From positions 3,968,001 to 4,032,000 of the forward strand of contig NZ_CP040889.1 in assembly GCF_006171285.1 (NCBI RefSeq): a stretch of DNA of 64,000 nucleotides, read 5' to 3'. The translations under genes and the position numbers were made by a program. Below the pieces are notes generated by a model that was not told where the DNA came from, did not search any database, and saw only the letters and a list, made by a program, of their open reading frames with translations. Of this stretch, positions 26,546 through 38,703 are shown piece by piece. This DNA is from Leclercia adecarboxylata (GTDB lineage Bacteria > Pseudomonadota > Gammaproteobacteria > Enterobacterales > Enterobacteriaceae). The first letter of the stretch is position 1. Each line of letters starts with the position of its first letter.

Positions 26546-28576
26546 ATGAAAAAAGTAAAATTTACCCCCCATCCGCTGGCCGTGGGGCTGCTGATCGCTA
26601 TCTCCGGCACCAGCCTGGCGGCAGAGAATAGCCGCACGGCGCCGGTAGACGATCAGGATGTGATCACCGTGACGGCACCGGTGCTATCTCCTCTGGAAGT
26701 GGTGACATCGCCAAAAACGCCGCGCCAGCCGGTCCCGGCAAGCGACGGCTCGGACTACCTCAAAACCATCCCCGGCTTTAGCCAGATCCGTAACGGCGGC
26801 AGCAATGGCGATCCGGTATTTCGCGGCATGTTTGGCTCCCGCCTGCGCCTGCTGACTAACGACAGCGAGATGCTCGGTGCCTGCCCGGCACGAATGGATG
26901 CCCCCAGCTCGTACATTTCCCCTGAAAGTTACGATCTGCTGACGGTCACCAAAGGGCCGGAAACGGTGCTCTGGGGGCCAGGTAACTCTGCCGGGACGGT
27001 ACGTTTTGATCGCGAACCGCCGCGCTTTGACAGCGCAGGCATCAAGGGTGACGCCAGCTTCCTCGCCGCCTCTAACGATCGCTTCGACGAGAACGCCGAC
27101 GTCAGCTTCGGTAACGACACCGGCTATGTTCGCCTCAACGGCAATAAATCGAAATCGGGCGACTACAAAGACGGCAACGGCGATCGCGTGGCGTCGAAGT
27201 GGGACAAGTGGAACACCGATCTGGCGGTTGGCTGGACGCCGGACGCCGATACGCTGCTGGAACTGACCGCCGGGCAGGGTAACGGCGATGCCAGCTATGC
27301 CGGTCGCGGTATGGACGGCTCTCAGTTCAAACGCGAAAGCCTGGGCCTGCGCTTTAAGAAAGAGAATATCGGCGAGGTCTTCGACTCGCTGGATATGAGC
27401 GTCTACTACAATTACGCCAACCACATCATGGACAACTACTCCATGCGTTCTCCGGAATCCGGCTCCATGAACGGGATGCCAATGGGGTCGATGAATATGT
27501 CGATGCCGATGGAGAAACAGGTCGATCGCCGCACCGTCGGCGGCAGAATGATGGGCACCTGGCTGTGGTCAGATTTCCAGCTACAGAGCGGGCTGGATAT
27601 GCAAACCAACACCCACCGCAGCAATGAAGATGACGAGAATACAGGCTGGCAGGAGGACGCGCGTTTTCACGACTACGGCGCCTTCAGCGAGCTGACGTGG
27701 AATGCGACCGATCTGAGTAAAGTGATCGGCGGCGCGCGTCTGGATAAAGTCGAAGTGGATAACTACACCGGCATCGGCAGCGACAGCCGGGAAGATACGC
27801 TCCCGGCGGGCTTCCTGCGCGTGGAGCACAATCTGGGCACTATGCCGGCGATGGTTTACGCCGGGCTGGGGTATACCGAACGCTTCCCAGATTACTGGGA
27901 GCTGTTCTCGCCCACCTATGGTCCGGACGGCACCTCGGACGTGTTTGATAATCTGAAGCCAGAGCAAACCACCCAGCTTGATATCGGAGCCCAGTACAAA
28001 GGCGAGCGCACCACCGGATGGGTTTCCGCCTATGTCGGGCGCATCAATGACTACATCCTGTATATCTACGATCAGGACGACTCCCACGTCAGCCAGGCCG
28101 ACAACGTCGATGCCACCATTATGGGCGGTGAGATGGGCGCGTCGTATCAGCTGAGCGATCAATGGAAAACCGACGCGACCCTGAACTACTCCTGGGGCCA
28201 GAACACCGACGATCACCAGCCGCTGCCGCAGATGCCGCCGCTGGAGGCGCGTCTTGGCCTGACGTGGGAGAAGGGCGATCTGAGCTCAACCGGGCTGCTG
28301 CGCATGGTCAGCCCACAGCATCGGGTGGCGATGAACGAAGGTAACGTGGTCGGGAAAGATTTCGATCAGAGCGCCGGGTTCGCCATCCTCTCCGCCAACG
28401 CCGCGTACAAGGTGAATAAGTTCCTGAAGCTCAGTACCGGCGTCGATAACCTGCTGGACAAGAACTACAGCGAACACCTGAACCTGGCGGGGAACAGTAG
28501 CTTTGGTTACTCCTCCGACACGCCAGTGAATGAGCCGGGCCGCACGGTGTGGGCGAAGATGAACGTCACGTTCTGA
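26546..28576 (+). CDS. TonB-dependent copper receptor (OprC-like)
   Basis: 676 residues. Signal peptide (MKKVKFTPHPLAVGLLIAIS to SLAAEN), TonB-box-like DVITVTAP, plug domain (DYLKTIPGFSQIRNGG, PVFRGMFGSRL), 22-strand barrel, terminal Phe. Copper-type features are CPARMDAPSSY and a methionine-rich loop MNGMPMGSMNMSMPMEK. These match the OprC/NosA group. It is absent from this locus in K-12. It probably takes copper across the outer membrane. Upstream 26341-26545 holds no gene. Confidence 0.88.
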   Translation: MKKVKFTPHPLAVGLLIAISGTSLAAENSRTAPVDDQDVITVTAPVLSPLEVVTSPKTPRQPVPASDGSDYLKTIPGFSQIRNGGSNGDPVFRGMFGSRLRLLTNDSEMLGACPARMDAPSSYISPESYDLLTVTKGPETVLWGPGNSAGTVRFDREPPRFDSAGIKGDASFLAASNDRFDENADVSFGNDTGYVRLNGNKSKSGDYKDGNGDRVASKWDKWNTDLAVGWTPDADTLLELTAGQGNGDASYAGRGMDGSQFKRESLGLRFKKENIGEVFDSLDMSVYYNYANHIMDNYSMRSPESGSMNGMPMGSMNMSMPMEKQVDRRTVGGRMMGTWLWSDFQLQSGLDMQTNTHRSNEDDENTGWQEDARFHDYGAFSELTWNATDLSKVIGGARLDKVEVDNYTGIGSDSREDTLPAGFLRVEHNLGTMPAMVYAGLGYTERFPDYWELFSPTYGPDGTSDVFDNLKPEQTTQLDIGAQYKGERTTGWVSAYVGRINDYILYIYDQDDSHVSQADNVDATIMGGEMGASYQLSDQWKTDATLNYSWGQNTDDHQPLPQMPPLEARLGLTWEKGDLSSTGLLRMVSPQHRVAMNEGNVVGKDFDQSAGFAILSANAAYKVNKFLKLSTGVDNLLDKNYSEHLNLAGNSSFGYSSDTPVNEPGRTVWAKMNVTF

Positions 28577-28596
28577 GGCGTGACAGCCAACGTAAA

Positions 28597-28620
28597 ACCG
28601 CCGGTCAGTGACCGGCGGTG
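28597..28620. terminator. Hairpin between convergent genes
   Basis: Perfect ACCGCCGGTCA/TGACCGGCGGT stem; no T run, so termination would be inefficient or factor-assisted. Confidence 0.5.
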
Positions 28621-28623
28621 GCG

Positions 28624-30023
<1,400 letters not shown>

Positions 30024-30029
30024 TTAGTG

Positions 30030-31964
30030 TTAAGACGATTTACGCACGCGCAGGTACCATTCGCAGAGCAGGCGAACCTGTTTGCGGGTGTAGCCTTTCT
30101 CCATCATGCGATCCACAAAATCGTCGTGCTTTTTCTGCTCGTCGGTAGAGGTTTTGGCATTAAACGAAATGACCGGCAACAGCTCTTCGGTATTGGAGAA
30201 CATTTTCTTCTCAATAACGGTGCGCAGCTTTTCGTAGCTGGTCCAGTTCGGATTGCGTCCGCTGAAGTTCGCTCTGGCGCGCAGCACGAAGTTGACGATC
30301 TCATTACGGAAGTCTTTCGGGTTACTGATCCCGGCAGGCTTCTCGATTTTTTCCAGTTCCGCATTCAGTGACTCGCGGTCAAACAGCTGGCCGGTATCCG
30401 GGTCGCGGTACTCCTGATCCTGGATCCAGAAATCGGCGTAGGTGACATAGCGGTCAAAAATGTTCTGCCCGTACTCAGAGTAAGATTCAAGATAGGCGGT
30501 CTGGATCTCTTTGCCGATAAACTCGGCGTATTTCGGGATCAGATAACCTTTCAGGAACTCCAGATAACGTTCAGCCTGCTCTTGCGGGAACTGTTCACGC
30601 TCAATCTGCTGCTCCAGCACGTAGAACAGATGCACCGGGTTGGCGGCCACTTCGGCGTGGTCAAAGTTGAACACGCGGGAGAGGATTTTGAACGCGAAGC
30701 GCGTGGAGAGACCGTTCATCCCCTCATCGACACCGGCGTAGTCGCGATACTCCTGGTAGGATTTCGCTTTCGGGTCGGTATCTTTCAGGCTTTCACCGTC
30801 GTACACGCGCATCTTCGAGTAGATGCTGGAGTTTTCTGGCTCTTTCAGGCGCGACAGGATCGAGAAGCGCGACAGCGTTTCCAGGGTTCCCGGGGCGCAC
30901 GGCGCATGAACCAGTTCACTGTGGTTCAGCAGTTTTTCGTAAATCTTGATCTCTTCGGAGATCCGCAGGCAGTAAGGCACTTTGACGATGTAAACACGGT
31001 CAAGGAAGGCCTCGTTGTTTTTGTTATTGCGGAAGGTGACCCATTCCGATTCGTTGGAGTGCGCCAGGATAATGCCGTTAAACGGCAGGGCGGAGATACC
31101 TTCCGTCCCGTTGTAGTTCCCTTCCTGGGTTGCCGTCAGCAGCGGATGCAGCACCTTGATAGGCGCTTTGAACATCTCGACGAACTCCATAATCCCCTGG
31201 TTGGCGCGGCATAGCGCACCGGAATAGCCGTAGGCGTCAGGATCGTTCTGGGCGTGGTTTTCCAGTTTACGGATGTCCACTTTACCCACCAGCGCCGAGA
31301 TGTCCTGGTTGTTCTCATCACCCGGTTCGGTTTTGGCAATCGCAATCTGCTCCAGAATGGATGGCCACACCTTCACCACGCGGAATTTGGTGATATCCCC
31401 GCCAAATTCGTTCAGGCGTTTCGCTGCCCACGGCGACATGATCGTGCCGAGATAGCGGCGGGGAATGCCGTACTCTTTATCCAGAATCTGCGCATCTTCC
31501 TGCGGGTTAAACAGGCACAGCGGATGATCGTTAACCGGGCTGCGTTCGCCGTTGGCGCTAAGTACGTAAATCGGTACGCGCTGCATCAACGATTTCAGCC
31601 GCTCGGCCAGGGACGATTTACCGCCGCCGACGGGACCCAGCAGATAGAGGATCTGTTTCTTCTCTTCCAGACCCTGAGCAGCATGCTTCAGATAGGAAAC
31701 AATCTGCTCGATGGCATCTTCCATGCCGTAAAATTCTTCAAACGCAGGATATCGGGCGACGACCCGATTCGAAAACAGACGGGAAAGCCGTGGCTCCTGG
31801 GCGGTATCAACCATATTAGGCTCACCGATAGCCATCAATAGTCGTTCCGCCGCATTGGCATAAGCACTGCGATCTTGCCGGCAGATGGTAAGAAACTCCT
31901 GCAGTGTGAACTCTTCGTCCTTGGCAGCTTCATAACGCTGGCGATAGTGATCGAATATATTCAT
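30030..31964 (-). CDS. yeaG: PrkA-type protein kinase YeaG
   Basis: 644 residues, same length as E. coli YeaG. The AAA-like N-terminal domain has a Walker A, LGPVGGGKSSLAERLKSL, and the PrkA C-terminal domain follows. It is a Ser kinase acting in nitrogen starvation and stationary phase, known to be under RpoS and NtrC control. First gene of the yeaGH operon. Confidence 0.95.
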   Translation of the reverse strand: MNIFDHYRQRYEAAKDEEFTLQEFLTICRQDRSAYANAAERLLMAIGEPNMVDTAQEPRLSRLFSNRVVARYPAFEEFYGMEDAIEQIVSYLKHAAQGLEEKKQILYLLGPVGGGKSSLAERLKSLMQRVPIYVLSANGERSPVNDHPLCLFNPQEDAQILDKEYGIPRRYLGTIMSPWAAKRLNEFGGDITKFRVVKVWPSILEQIAIAKTEPGDENNQDISALVGKVDIRKLENHAQNDPDAYGYSGALCRANQGIMEFVEMFKAPIKVLHPLLTATQEGNYNGTEGISALPFNGIILAHSNESEWVTFRNNKNNEAFLDRVYIVKVPYCLRISEEIKIYEKLLNHSELVHAPCAPGTLETLSRFSILSRLKEPENSSIYSKMRVYDGESLKDTDPKAKSYQEYRDYAGVDEGMNGLSTRFAFKILSRVFNFDHAEVAANPVHLFYVLEQQIEREQFPQEQAERYLEFLKGYLIPKYAEFIGKEIQTAYLESYSEYGQNIFDRYVTYADFWIQDQEYRDPDTGQLFDRESLNAELEKIEKPAGISNPKDFRNEIVNFVLRARANFSGRNPNWTSYEKLRTVIEKKMFSNTEELLPVISFNAKTSTDEQKKHDDFVDRMMEKGYTRKQVRLLCEWYLRVRKSS

Positions 31965-32398
31965 GGCATGCCGTCCTTTCGTTTTTTAGCACAGGAAAAG
32001 AGCCGTTCATATGAATAGTAGAGGCTCCCGGAAGCAGGATCCGTTGCACCTCACTGCCAGAGCAGCAACCCGTGTGCCAGGTCGGGCGGCCGAAACTGCG
32101 GGGTGATCGGGTACTCAGCTTCTTAAAATTAAGCGTAGATGGCATTTGCAAAACTTGCATGTATGCCAAAACCAATTTCAATGACATATCAATAACTCAT
32201 CCAGAAATTCAGCCAAATCTTTAACGCCAAACACACTTCCTTCACTGAACGGTAATCCGGGTGACAGCGTTTCGTCATCTGCCGCACGCACAATAATCGG
32301 TTAATCGAATTGATTAGCAGACAAAAAATTTTGAGCAAAAGGGGGAATGACGGTTACACTTCACCCGCTGATTATTTGACTACAGGAAAGAATGGATT
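31965..32398. promoter_or_regulatory. Divergent yeaG-mipA regulatory region
   Basis: 434 bp without a gene. On the minus strand TGGCAGTGAGGTGCAA (32044-32059), 80 bp before yeaG, resembles a sigma-54 -24/-12 element but has one base too few between GG and GC. Since E. coli yeaG is sigma-54/NtrC dependent, this is a candidate only. Confidence 0.4.
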
Positions 32399-33145
32399 GT
32401 GACCAAACTCAAACTTCTGGCACTGGGGATTATCGTTGCCACCTCAGTGAGTACAGCATATGCGGAGAATCAGTGGTCTGTTGGTGCTGGTGTCGGCGTA
32501 ATCAATAGCCCTTACAAACAGTACGATCGCGATTTCTACCCGGTTCCGGTTATCACTTATGAAGGGGATAACTTCTGGTTCCGCGGACTGGGCGGCGGCT
32601 ACTATCTGTGGAACGACCAGACCGACAAACTCTCCATCATGGCCTATTACGACCCGACGCACTTCAAACCTGGCGACAGCGACAACCGTCAGCTGCGTCA
32701 GCTCGACAAGCGTAAGAGCACCATGATGGCCGGGATTTCCTGGGTACATAACACCGAGTACGGTTTCCTGCGTACCGCGCTGGCGGGCGACACGCTCGAC
32801 AACAGCAACGGTTATATCTGGGATCTGGCGTGGCTGTACCGCTACACCAACGGCGGTCTGACGCTGACGCCGGGCATCGGCGTGGAGTACAACAGCGACA
32901 ACTACAACGACTACTATTATGGCGTGTCCCGTGACGAAGCGCGTCGCAGCGGGCTGCACAGCTATGATGCAGACGACAGCTGGAAGCCGTACCTGGAGCT
33001 GACCGCCAGCTACAAGTTCGCGACTGACTGGAACGTCTACGGCACCGGCCGCTATGCCCGTCTTAGCGATGAGGTGAAAGACAGCCCAATGGTCGACAAG
33101 TCCTGGACCGGGCTGATGTCGGTGGGTGTAACCTACAGTTTCTGA
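32399..33145 (+). CDS. mipA: MltA-interacting protein MipA
   Basis: 248 residues, GTG start (no in-frame ATG upstream). Signal peptide MTKLKLLALGIIVATSVSTA then AYA|ENQ. Outer-membrane beta-barrel of the OmpV family ending in ...VGVTYSF. In E. coli MipA links the lytic transglycosylase MltA with PBP1B. A transcription terminator follows. Confidence 0.93.
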   Translation: MTKLKLLALGIIVATSVSTAYAENQWSVGAGVGVINSPYKQYDRDFYPVPVITYEGDNFWFRGLGGGYYLWNDQTDKLSIMAYYDPTHFKPGDSDNRQLRQLDKRKSTMMAGISWVHNTEYGFLRTALAGDTLDNSNGYIWDLAWLYRYTNGGLTLTPGIGVEYNSDNYNDYYYGVSRDEARRSGLHSYDADDSWKPYLELTASYKFATDWNVYGTGRYARLSDEVKDSPMVDKSWTGLMSVGVTYSF

Positions 33146-33178
33146 TTGTGCATTTTCACTGTGCAATCTGTGCATCAT

Positions 33179-33206
33179 AACGGGGCCTTCGGGCCCCGTT
33201 TGTTTT
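33179..33206 (+). terminator. mipA terminator
   Basis: AACGGGGCC/GGGCCCCGTT hairpin with TTC loop and T-rich tail. Confidence 0.85.
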
Positions 33207-33235
33207 AGGGTGGTGCAGACAACGAGGAGCCTGAT

Positions 33236-34090
33236 ATGAGTAAAAAAACCGTTACCTTTGGCGACAACAGAGTACTGCCAGCCATCGGCCAGGGCACATG
33301 GTATATGGGTGAAAAGGCGAGTCAACGCCGCCAGGAGAGCGATGCCCTGCGGGCAGGTATCGAGCGGGGACTGACGCTAATCGACACCGCCGAGATGTAT
33401 GCCGAGGGCGGCGCGGAAGAGGTGGTGGGGGAGGCGATCAAAGGCCAGCGCGATAAGGTTTTTCTGGTCTCCAAAGTGTACCCGTGGAATGCCGGGGGAC
33501 AAAAAGGCATCGCCGCCTGCGAAGCCAGCCTGCGCCGTCTGGGAACCGATCGTATTGACCTTTATCTGCTGCACTGGCGCGGAAATTACCCTCTGGAAGA
33601 GACCGTAAGGCTGATGGAGACGCTGCAACAGCAGGGCAAAATTGGCCGCTGGGGCGTATCTAATCTCGACTATGCGGATATGCATGAACTCTGGCAGACG
33701 CCGGGCGGCCAGGCGTGCGCCACCAATCAGGTGCTGTACCATCTGGCCTCACGCGGGATCGAATATGACCTGCTGCCCTGGTGTCAGCAGCAAAATATGC
33801 CGGTGATGGCCTACTGCCCGCTGGCGCAGGCCGGGCGGCTGCGCACCGGGCTGATGAATCACCCGGTGGTCAATGCGATTGCCCGAGAGTACAACGCCAC
33901 GGCGGCGCAGGTTCTGCTGGCGTGGGTTATTCGTCACCGCGGGGTGATTGCCATCCCGAAAGCGTCATCGATAGCGCACGTGGAGGAGAATGCGGGGGCG
34001 CTGGAGATTTCACTCTCAGCAGAAGCCTTGCAGCAGCTGGATGCGGCCTTCCCGGCACCGCAGCAGAAAACGCCGTTGGACGTGGTGTGA
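33236..34090 (+). CDS. yeaE: Aldo-keto reductase YeaE (methylglyoxal reductase)
   Basis: 284-residue (beta/alpha)8 reductase. Catalytic tetrad region: Asp in IDTAEMY with Tyr, Lys in VSKVYPWN, His in LLHWRG. NADPH-binding end AIPKASSIAHVEEN. Same length and motifs as E. coli YeaE, which reduces methylglyoxal. GAGGAG ribosome site upstream. Confidence 0.93.
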   Translation: MSKKTVTFGDNRVLPAIGQGTWYMGEKASQRRQESDALRAGIERGLTLIDTAEMYAEGGAEEVVGEAIKGQRDKVFLVSKVYPWNAGGQKGIAACEASLRRLGTDRIDLYLLHWRGNYPLEETVRLMETLQQQGKIGRWGVSNLDYADMHELWQTPGGQACATNQVLYHLASRGIEYDLLPWCQQQNMPVMAYCPLAQAGRLRTGLMNHPVVNAIAREYNATAAQVLLAWVIRHRGVIAIPKASSIAHVEENAGALEISLSAEALQQLDAAFPAPQQKTPLDVV

Positions 34091-34098
34091 CAACGAAA

Positions 34099-34122
34099 TG
34101 CCCTCTCAGCATGAGAGGGCAA
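34099..34122. terminator. Hairpin between convergent yeaE and yeaD
   Basis: TGCCCTCTCA/TGAGAGGGCA stem with GCA loop. Weak T content on either side. Confidence 0.6.
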
Positions 34123-34131
34123 GAGCAGGGA

Positions 34132-35016
34132 TTAACGCTTCACGATGTGAATGGTTTGTCCCAGACGGGTAGGTTTATCTTCCGTCGCTTTTTGCGGTTC
34201 GCTGACGCAGGCGGTTTCCACGCAGACGAAGGTTTTATACCCGTCATCCGGAACATCACCCATGCTGACGGAGAGCGCCGGACCAGGGTTCCAGCCAACC
34301 ACGTTGCTGTGATGGTGATGGATAACTTCAATCGCGCGGTTCAGGGCGGTATCTTCGATAACGCTACAGGCTTCCGGGTTCAGATAGACGCGGTCGGTAC
34401 GATCCGGGAAGGTCTGCGCGCCGTCGGTCAGTCGGCCCTCTTTCGCATTATCCACCTTGTCGATAAAGGTATCGCCAAGGCCGTTCACGGTGACGGCAGC
34501 GATGTCGCCGACGTTGAAGTAGGTGTGCAGGGCAGAGGTGGTTTCAAATTCACCGTGCGCTTCCAGTTCGATCTCACAGGTTTTACCCAGCTTAAAGCGC
34601 GCGTACAGGGTGAAGTCGTGCGGCCAGAGTTTGCGCGTCTCGTCATCGCTTTGCAGTTCAAAGGTCAACACCACGCCGGATTCATCTTCGTTGTGCGCTT
34701 TCAGCGTCCACGGCAGGTTGCGGGCAAAACCGTGTGACGGCAGCCCCTGCTGAGCGGCCGGGCCAAACCACGGCCAGCAGATCGGCACGCCACCGCGAAT
34801 AGCGGCGCCTTTTTTGAACGAGGTGATATCGCTCAGCCACAGGGCTTCCACTTCGCCCTCCGGCTGCCAGGAGAGCAGGTGCGCGCCCTGCAGGGCAACG
34901 GAAGCCTGAACCTGCGGATGTTCGACCACAATCACTTCAACATCGTCAATCTGACGGCGGGAAAGCACAGGGGTAAGCTGTTCGACTACCGGAAGTGCAA
35001 AAATTGTTTTAATCAT
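34132..35016 (-). CDS. yeaD: Glucose-6-phosphate 1-epimerase YeaD
   Basis: 294 residues from MIKTIFALPVVEQLTPVLS; nine upstream codons excluded because AGAGGA precedes this ATG and E. coli YeaD has the same start. Galactose mutarotase fold with RGGVPICWPWFGPAAQQG and HGFARNLPW. It interconverts anomers of glucose 6-phosphate. It is downstream of gapA, as in E. coli, and may be read through the intervening terminator. Confidence 0.93.
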   Translation of the reverse strand: MIKTIFALPVVEQLTPVLSRRQIDDVEVIVVEHPQVQASVALQGAHLLSWQPEGEVEALWLSDITSFKKGAAIRGGVPICWPWFGPAAQQGLPSHGFARNLPWTLKAHNEDESGVVLTFELQSDDETRKLWPHDFTLYARFKLGKTCEIELEAHGEFETTSALHTYFNVGDIAAVTVNGLGDTFIDKVDNAKEGRLTDGAQTFPDRTDRVYLNPEACSVIEDTALNRAIEVIHHHHSNVVGWNPGPALSVSMGDVPDDGYKTFVCVETACVSEPQKATEDKPTRLGQTIHIVKR

Positions 35017-35043
35017 TACGCAATCCTCTGTCTTTAATGCCAT

Positions 35044-35071
35044 AAAAAAAGGCGACCGAGGTCGCCTTTTT
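35044..35071 (-). terminator. gapA terminator
   Basis: GGCGACC/GGTCGCC stem with flanking A and T runs. Confidence 0.88.
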
Positions 35072-35091
35072 GGATCAGTTTCTCATCTCAC

Positions 35092-36428
<1,337 letters not shown>

Positions 36429-36842
36429 ATGTCGAATCAACATAACTCCGATGAACTGAAAAAAAACCTCACAGAAATGCAGTTCTACGTAACCCAGCAC
36501 CACGGTACGGAACCCCCGTTTACCGGGCGTCTGCTGCATAATAAGCGGGATGGTGTTTACCACTGCCTGGTGTGTGACGCCGCCCTGTTTAACTCCCAGA
36601 GCAAATACGATTCTGGCTGCGGCTGGCCGAGCTTCTATGAACCGGTCAGTGAAGAGGCGATTCATTATCTGAAGGACACCAGCCACGGTATGGAGCGCAT
36701 TGAGATCCGCTGTGGAAACTGTGACGCGCATCTCGGTCACGTCTTCCCGGATGGCCCTCAGCCGACAGGGGAGCGTTTTTGCGTCAATTCCGCCTCATTA
36801 AGCTTCACCGATGACCAGAACGGCGACCAGACCAAAGGCTGA
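36429..36842 (+). CDS. msrB: Methionine-R-sulfoxide reductase MsrB
   Basis: 137 residues. Zinc ligands Cys46/Cys49 (CLVC) and Cys95/Cys98 (CGNC), catalytic Cys118 in RFCVNSASL, and [10 protein letters not shown]. It repairs the R epimer of methionine sulfoxide. It forms a likely operon with yeaC, 42 bp downstream. Confidence 0.95.
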   Translation: MSNQHNSDELKKNLTEMQFYVTQHHGTEPPFTGRLLHNKRDGVYHCLVCDAALFNSQSKYDSGCGWPSFYEPVSEEAIHYLKDTSHGMERIEIRCGNCDAHLGHVFPDGPQPTGERFCVNSASLSFTDDQNGDQTKG

Positions 36843-36884
36843 AAAATCGATTCAGCAAATTATTCCTTCACCTCAGGATAAAAC

Positions 36885-37163
36885 ATGAACATTGAAGAGA
36901 TGATTAACGGCATGACGCCGGAAGTTTATCAGCGTCTGGTCACGGCGGTTGAGCTGGGCAAATGGGCCGATGGCGTGGCGCTGACCCCGGAGCAGAAAGA
37001 GAACTGTCTGCAGCTGGTGATGCTGTGGCAGGCGCGCAATAACACCGACGCGCAGCACATGACCATCGACACCCAGGGACAGATGGTGATGAAGAGCAAA
37101 CAGCAGCTGAAAGAAGATTTTGGTATTGCGCCGAAATCCATCGCGACGCTGAAAATGCATTGA
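36885..37163 (+). CDS. yeaC: DUF1315 protein YeaC
   Basis: 92 residues: MNIEEMINGMTPEVYQRLVT and WADGVALTPEQKENCLQLVM. Matches E. coli YeaC in length and position after msrB. Function unknown, probably cytoplasmic and helical. Confidence 0.92.
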   Translation: MNIEEMINGMTPEVYQRLVTAVELGKWADGVALTPEQKENCLQLVMLWQARNNTDAQHMTIDTQGQMVMKSKQQLKEDFGIAPKSIATLKMH

Positions 37164-37173
37164 TGGCGACTGC

Positions 37174-37203
37174 GGCCCGGCGATCCTCTCACCGGGCCTT
37201 TTT
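37174..37203 (+). terminator. msrB-yeaC terminator
   Basis: GGCCCGG/CCGGGCC stem with 11-base loop and five T. Confidence 0.85.
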
Positions 37204-37210
37204 GATGCCG

Positions 37211-38464
37211 CTAGTGTTTGATCCCCAGCGAGTCAGCTAACTGCTTCGCCAGCTGGTTATTATCATCCGCGCCGTACTCCCAGAACATGGCGCCTGCCAG
37301 TCCTTTCTCTTTGATGTAGTCCGCTTTGATCGCCACCGAGCGCGGGTTTTCATACGACAGGGCGAACAGCGGCTTGCCATCATCAGACTTCACCGATAAC
37401 CACGGCACTTTGGCCTCATCGTCCCACTGCTCCGTAAAGCGTTTCTGCGGATCGTTTAAAAACGTCTTCACGATATCGTTGTACTTCACGTAGGTATCTT
37501 TGGTCAGATCGTAGCCCAGGGATTTGAACAGTTCGATCTGCTGTGCGCTGAAGTAAGGCTGCGTTGCGGGATTTTTCTGTGCATCAGCTTTGCTCCAGTC
37601 GATGCCCGGCTCAACGGCGCGCTTCGGCACGCGCCCATAAAAACCGATGCCCAGGTTCATCTGCTGCGGTTTCAGCCCGGCGGCCAGATAGTTGTTCACC
37701 ACAAAATCGACGCTGTATTTATCCGCGGCGGCAACGGTCGGCCAGGCGCTGGAGTCATACAGGTTGGCGTTGAAGTACTGAGTGCCGTACGCCATGTCGT
37801 AGGTCATCAGGTTGATGTAATCGAGCTGCGGGGCCACCGCTTTCACGTCCACCCAGCTTTTCGGACTTTCTGCATTGGCACCAACGGCGATGGTCACCAG
37901 TTTTTTATCGCCGAACGCGGCACGCAGCTCTTTCAGCAGTGCGGTAAAGTTAGCCCGATCTTCAGGCTTGCTGGCGACCAGTCCCCACGCGCCGTTGACC
38001 GGATACTCCCAGTCCAGATCGATCCCATCAAGTCCGTATTTCTCAACGATAGCGTCGGCGGAGCGGATGAACACCGCCCGGGTCTCCGGGGTTGATGCTG
38101 CACCCGAGAAACCACGAGCGCCCCAGCCGCCGACGGAGAGCAGCACCTTAAGGTTGGGGTTCTGCTTACGCAGGACAGGGAGCAGGGCCAGATCGGCTTC
38201 CACCTTAGGAGATAACCAGATCTGGTGCAGCCTGGCTGGATCTTTTAACGCCGGGTTAGTTTCGTCTTTCTCATCGTTATAGATCAGGCCAAAGGAGTAA
38301 TTCAGGTGGGTTATCTGGCGCACGTCCAGTTTATTGATATCCCCGCCCGGTCCGGCAGTGACATCGCCGCCACCGTTGAAATAGCCGACGGACATCATCG
38401 AACTGGCGGAAGCAACCGAGGCGCAGAGCAGGGGTAAAGCTGCCAGCAATGGCAAACGTTTCAT
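37211..38464 (-). CDS. Secreted GH18 chitinase
   Basis: 417 residues from MKRLPLLAALPLLCASVASA (AGAGGA ribosome site; 13 upstream codons excluded). A signal peptide is followed by one GH18 barrel. The catalytic motif DGIDLDWEYP (DxxDxDxE) is complete, as are SVGGWGARGFS and MTYDMAYG. No chitin-binding domain is visible. Probably exported to hydrolyse chitin or a related GlcNAc polymer. It replaces the ydj genes found here in K-12. Confidence 0.9.
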   Translation of the reverse strand: MKRLPLLAALPLLCASVASASSMMSVGYFNGGGDVTAGPGGDINKLDVRQITHLNYSFGLIYNDEKDETNPALKDPARLHQIWLSPKVEADLALLPVLRKQNPNLKVLLSVGGWGARGFSGAASTPETRAVFIRSADAIVEKYGLDGIDLDWEYPVNGAWGLVASKPEDRANFTALLKELRAAFGDKKLVTIAVGANAESPKSWVDVKAVAPQLDYINLMTYDMAYGTQYFNANLYDSSAWPTVAAADKYSVDFVVNNYLAAGLKPQQMNLGIGFYGRVPKRAVEPGIDWSKADAQKNPATQPYFSAQQIELFKSLGYDLTKDTYVKYNDIVKTFLNDPQKRFTEQWDDEAKVPWLSVKSDDGKPLFALSYENPRSVAIKADYIKEKGLAGAMFWEYGADDNNQLAKQLADSLGIKH

Positions 38465-38593
38465 ACAAGTTCCTCTTTGACTGAATAAAAATAACCACGC
38501 CACGGAAAGGCGTGGCGAAAAAACAGCCGAAAAAGAATAGCATTACCGCTGCGCTGAGAGTGGGAGGGAGTTCACTTTATGGGAGATCGTGCG

Positions 38594-38693
38594 GGTTGCC
38601 GGATTGCCCGGCGGCGCTGCGCTTGCACGGGCCTACGTGTCCGATGCCAGTTGTTGATTTTGTAGGCCGGGTAAGCGTCAGCGCCACCCGGCG
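38594..38693. repeat. REP/BIME cluster upstream of pncA end
   Basis: Inverted REP-like units: GTTGCCGGATTGCCCGGCGG and TAGGCCGGGTAAGCGTCAGC. Between the chitinase start and the pncA stop. Confidence 0.8.
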
Positions 38694-38703
38694 AACAGGC
38701 GCG

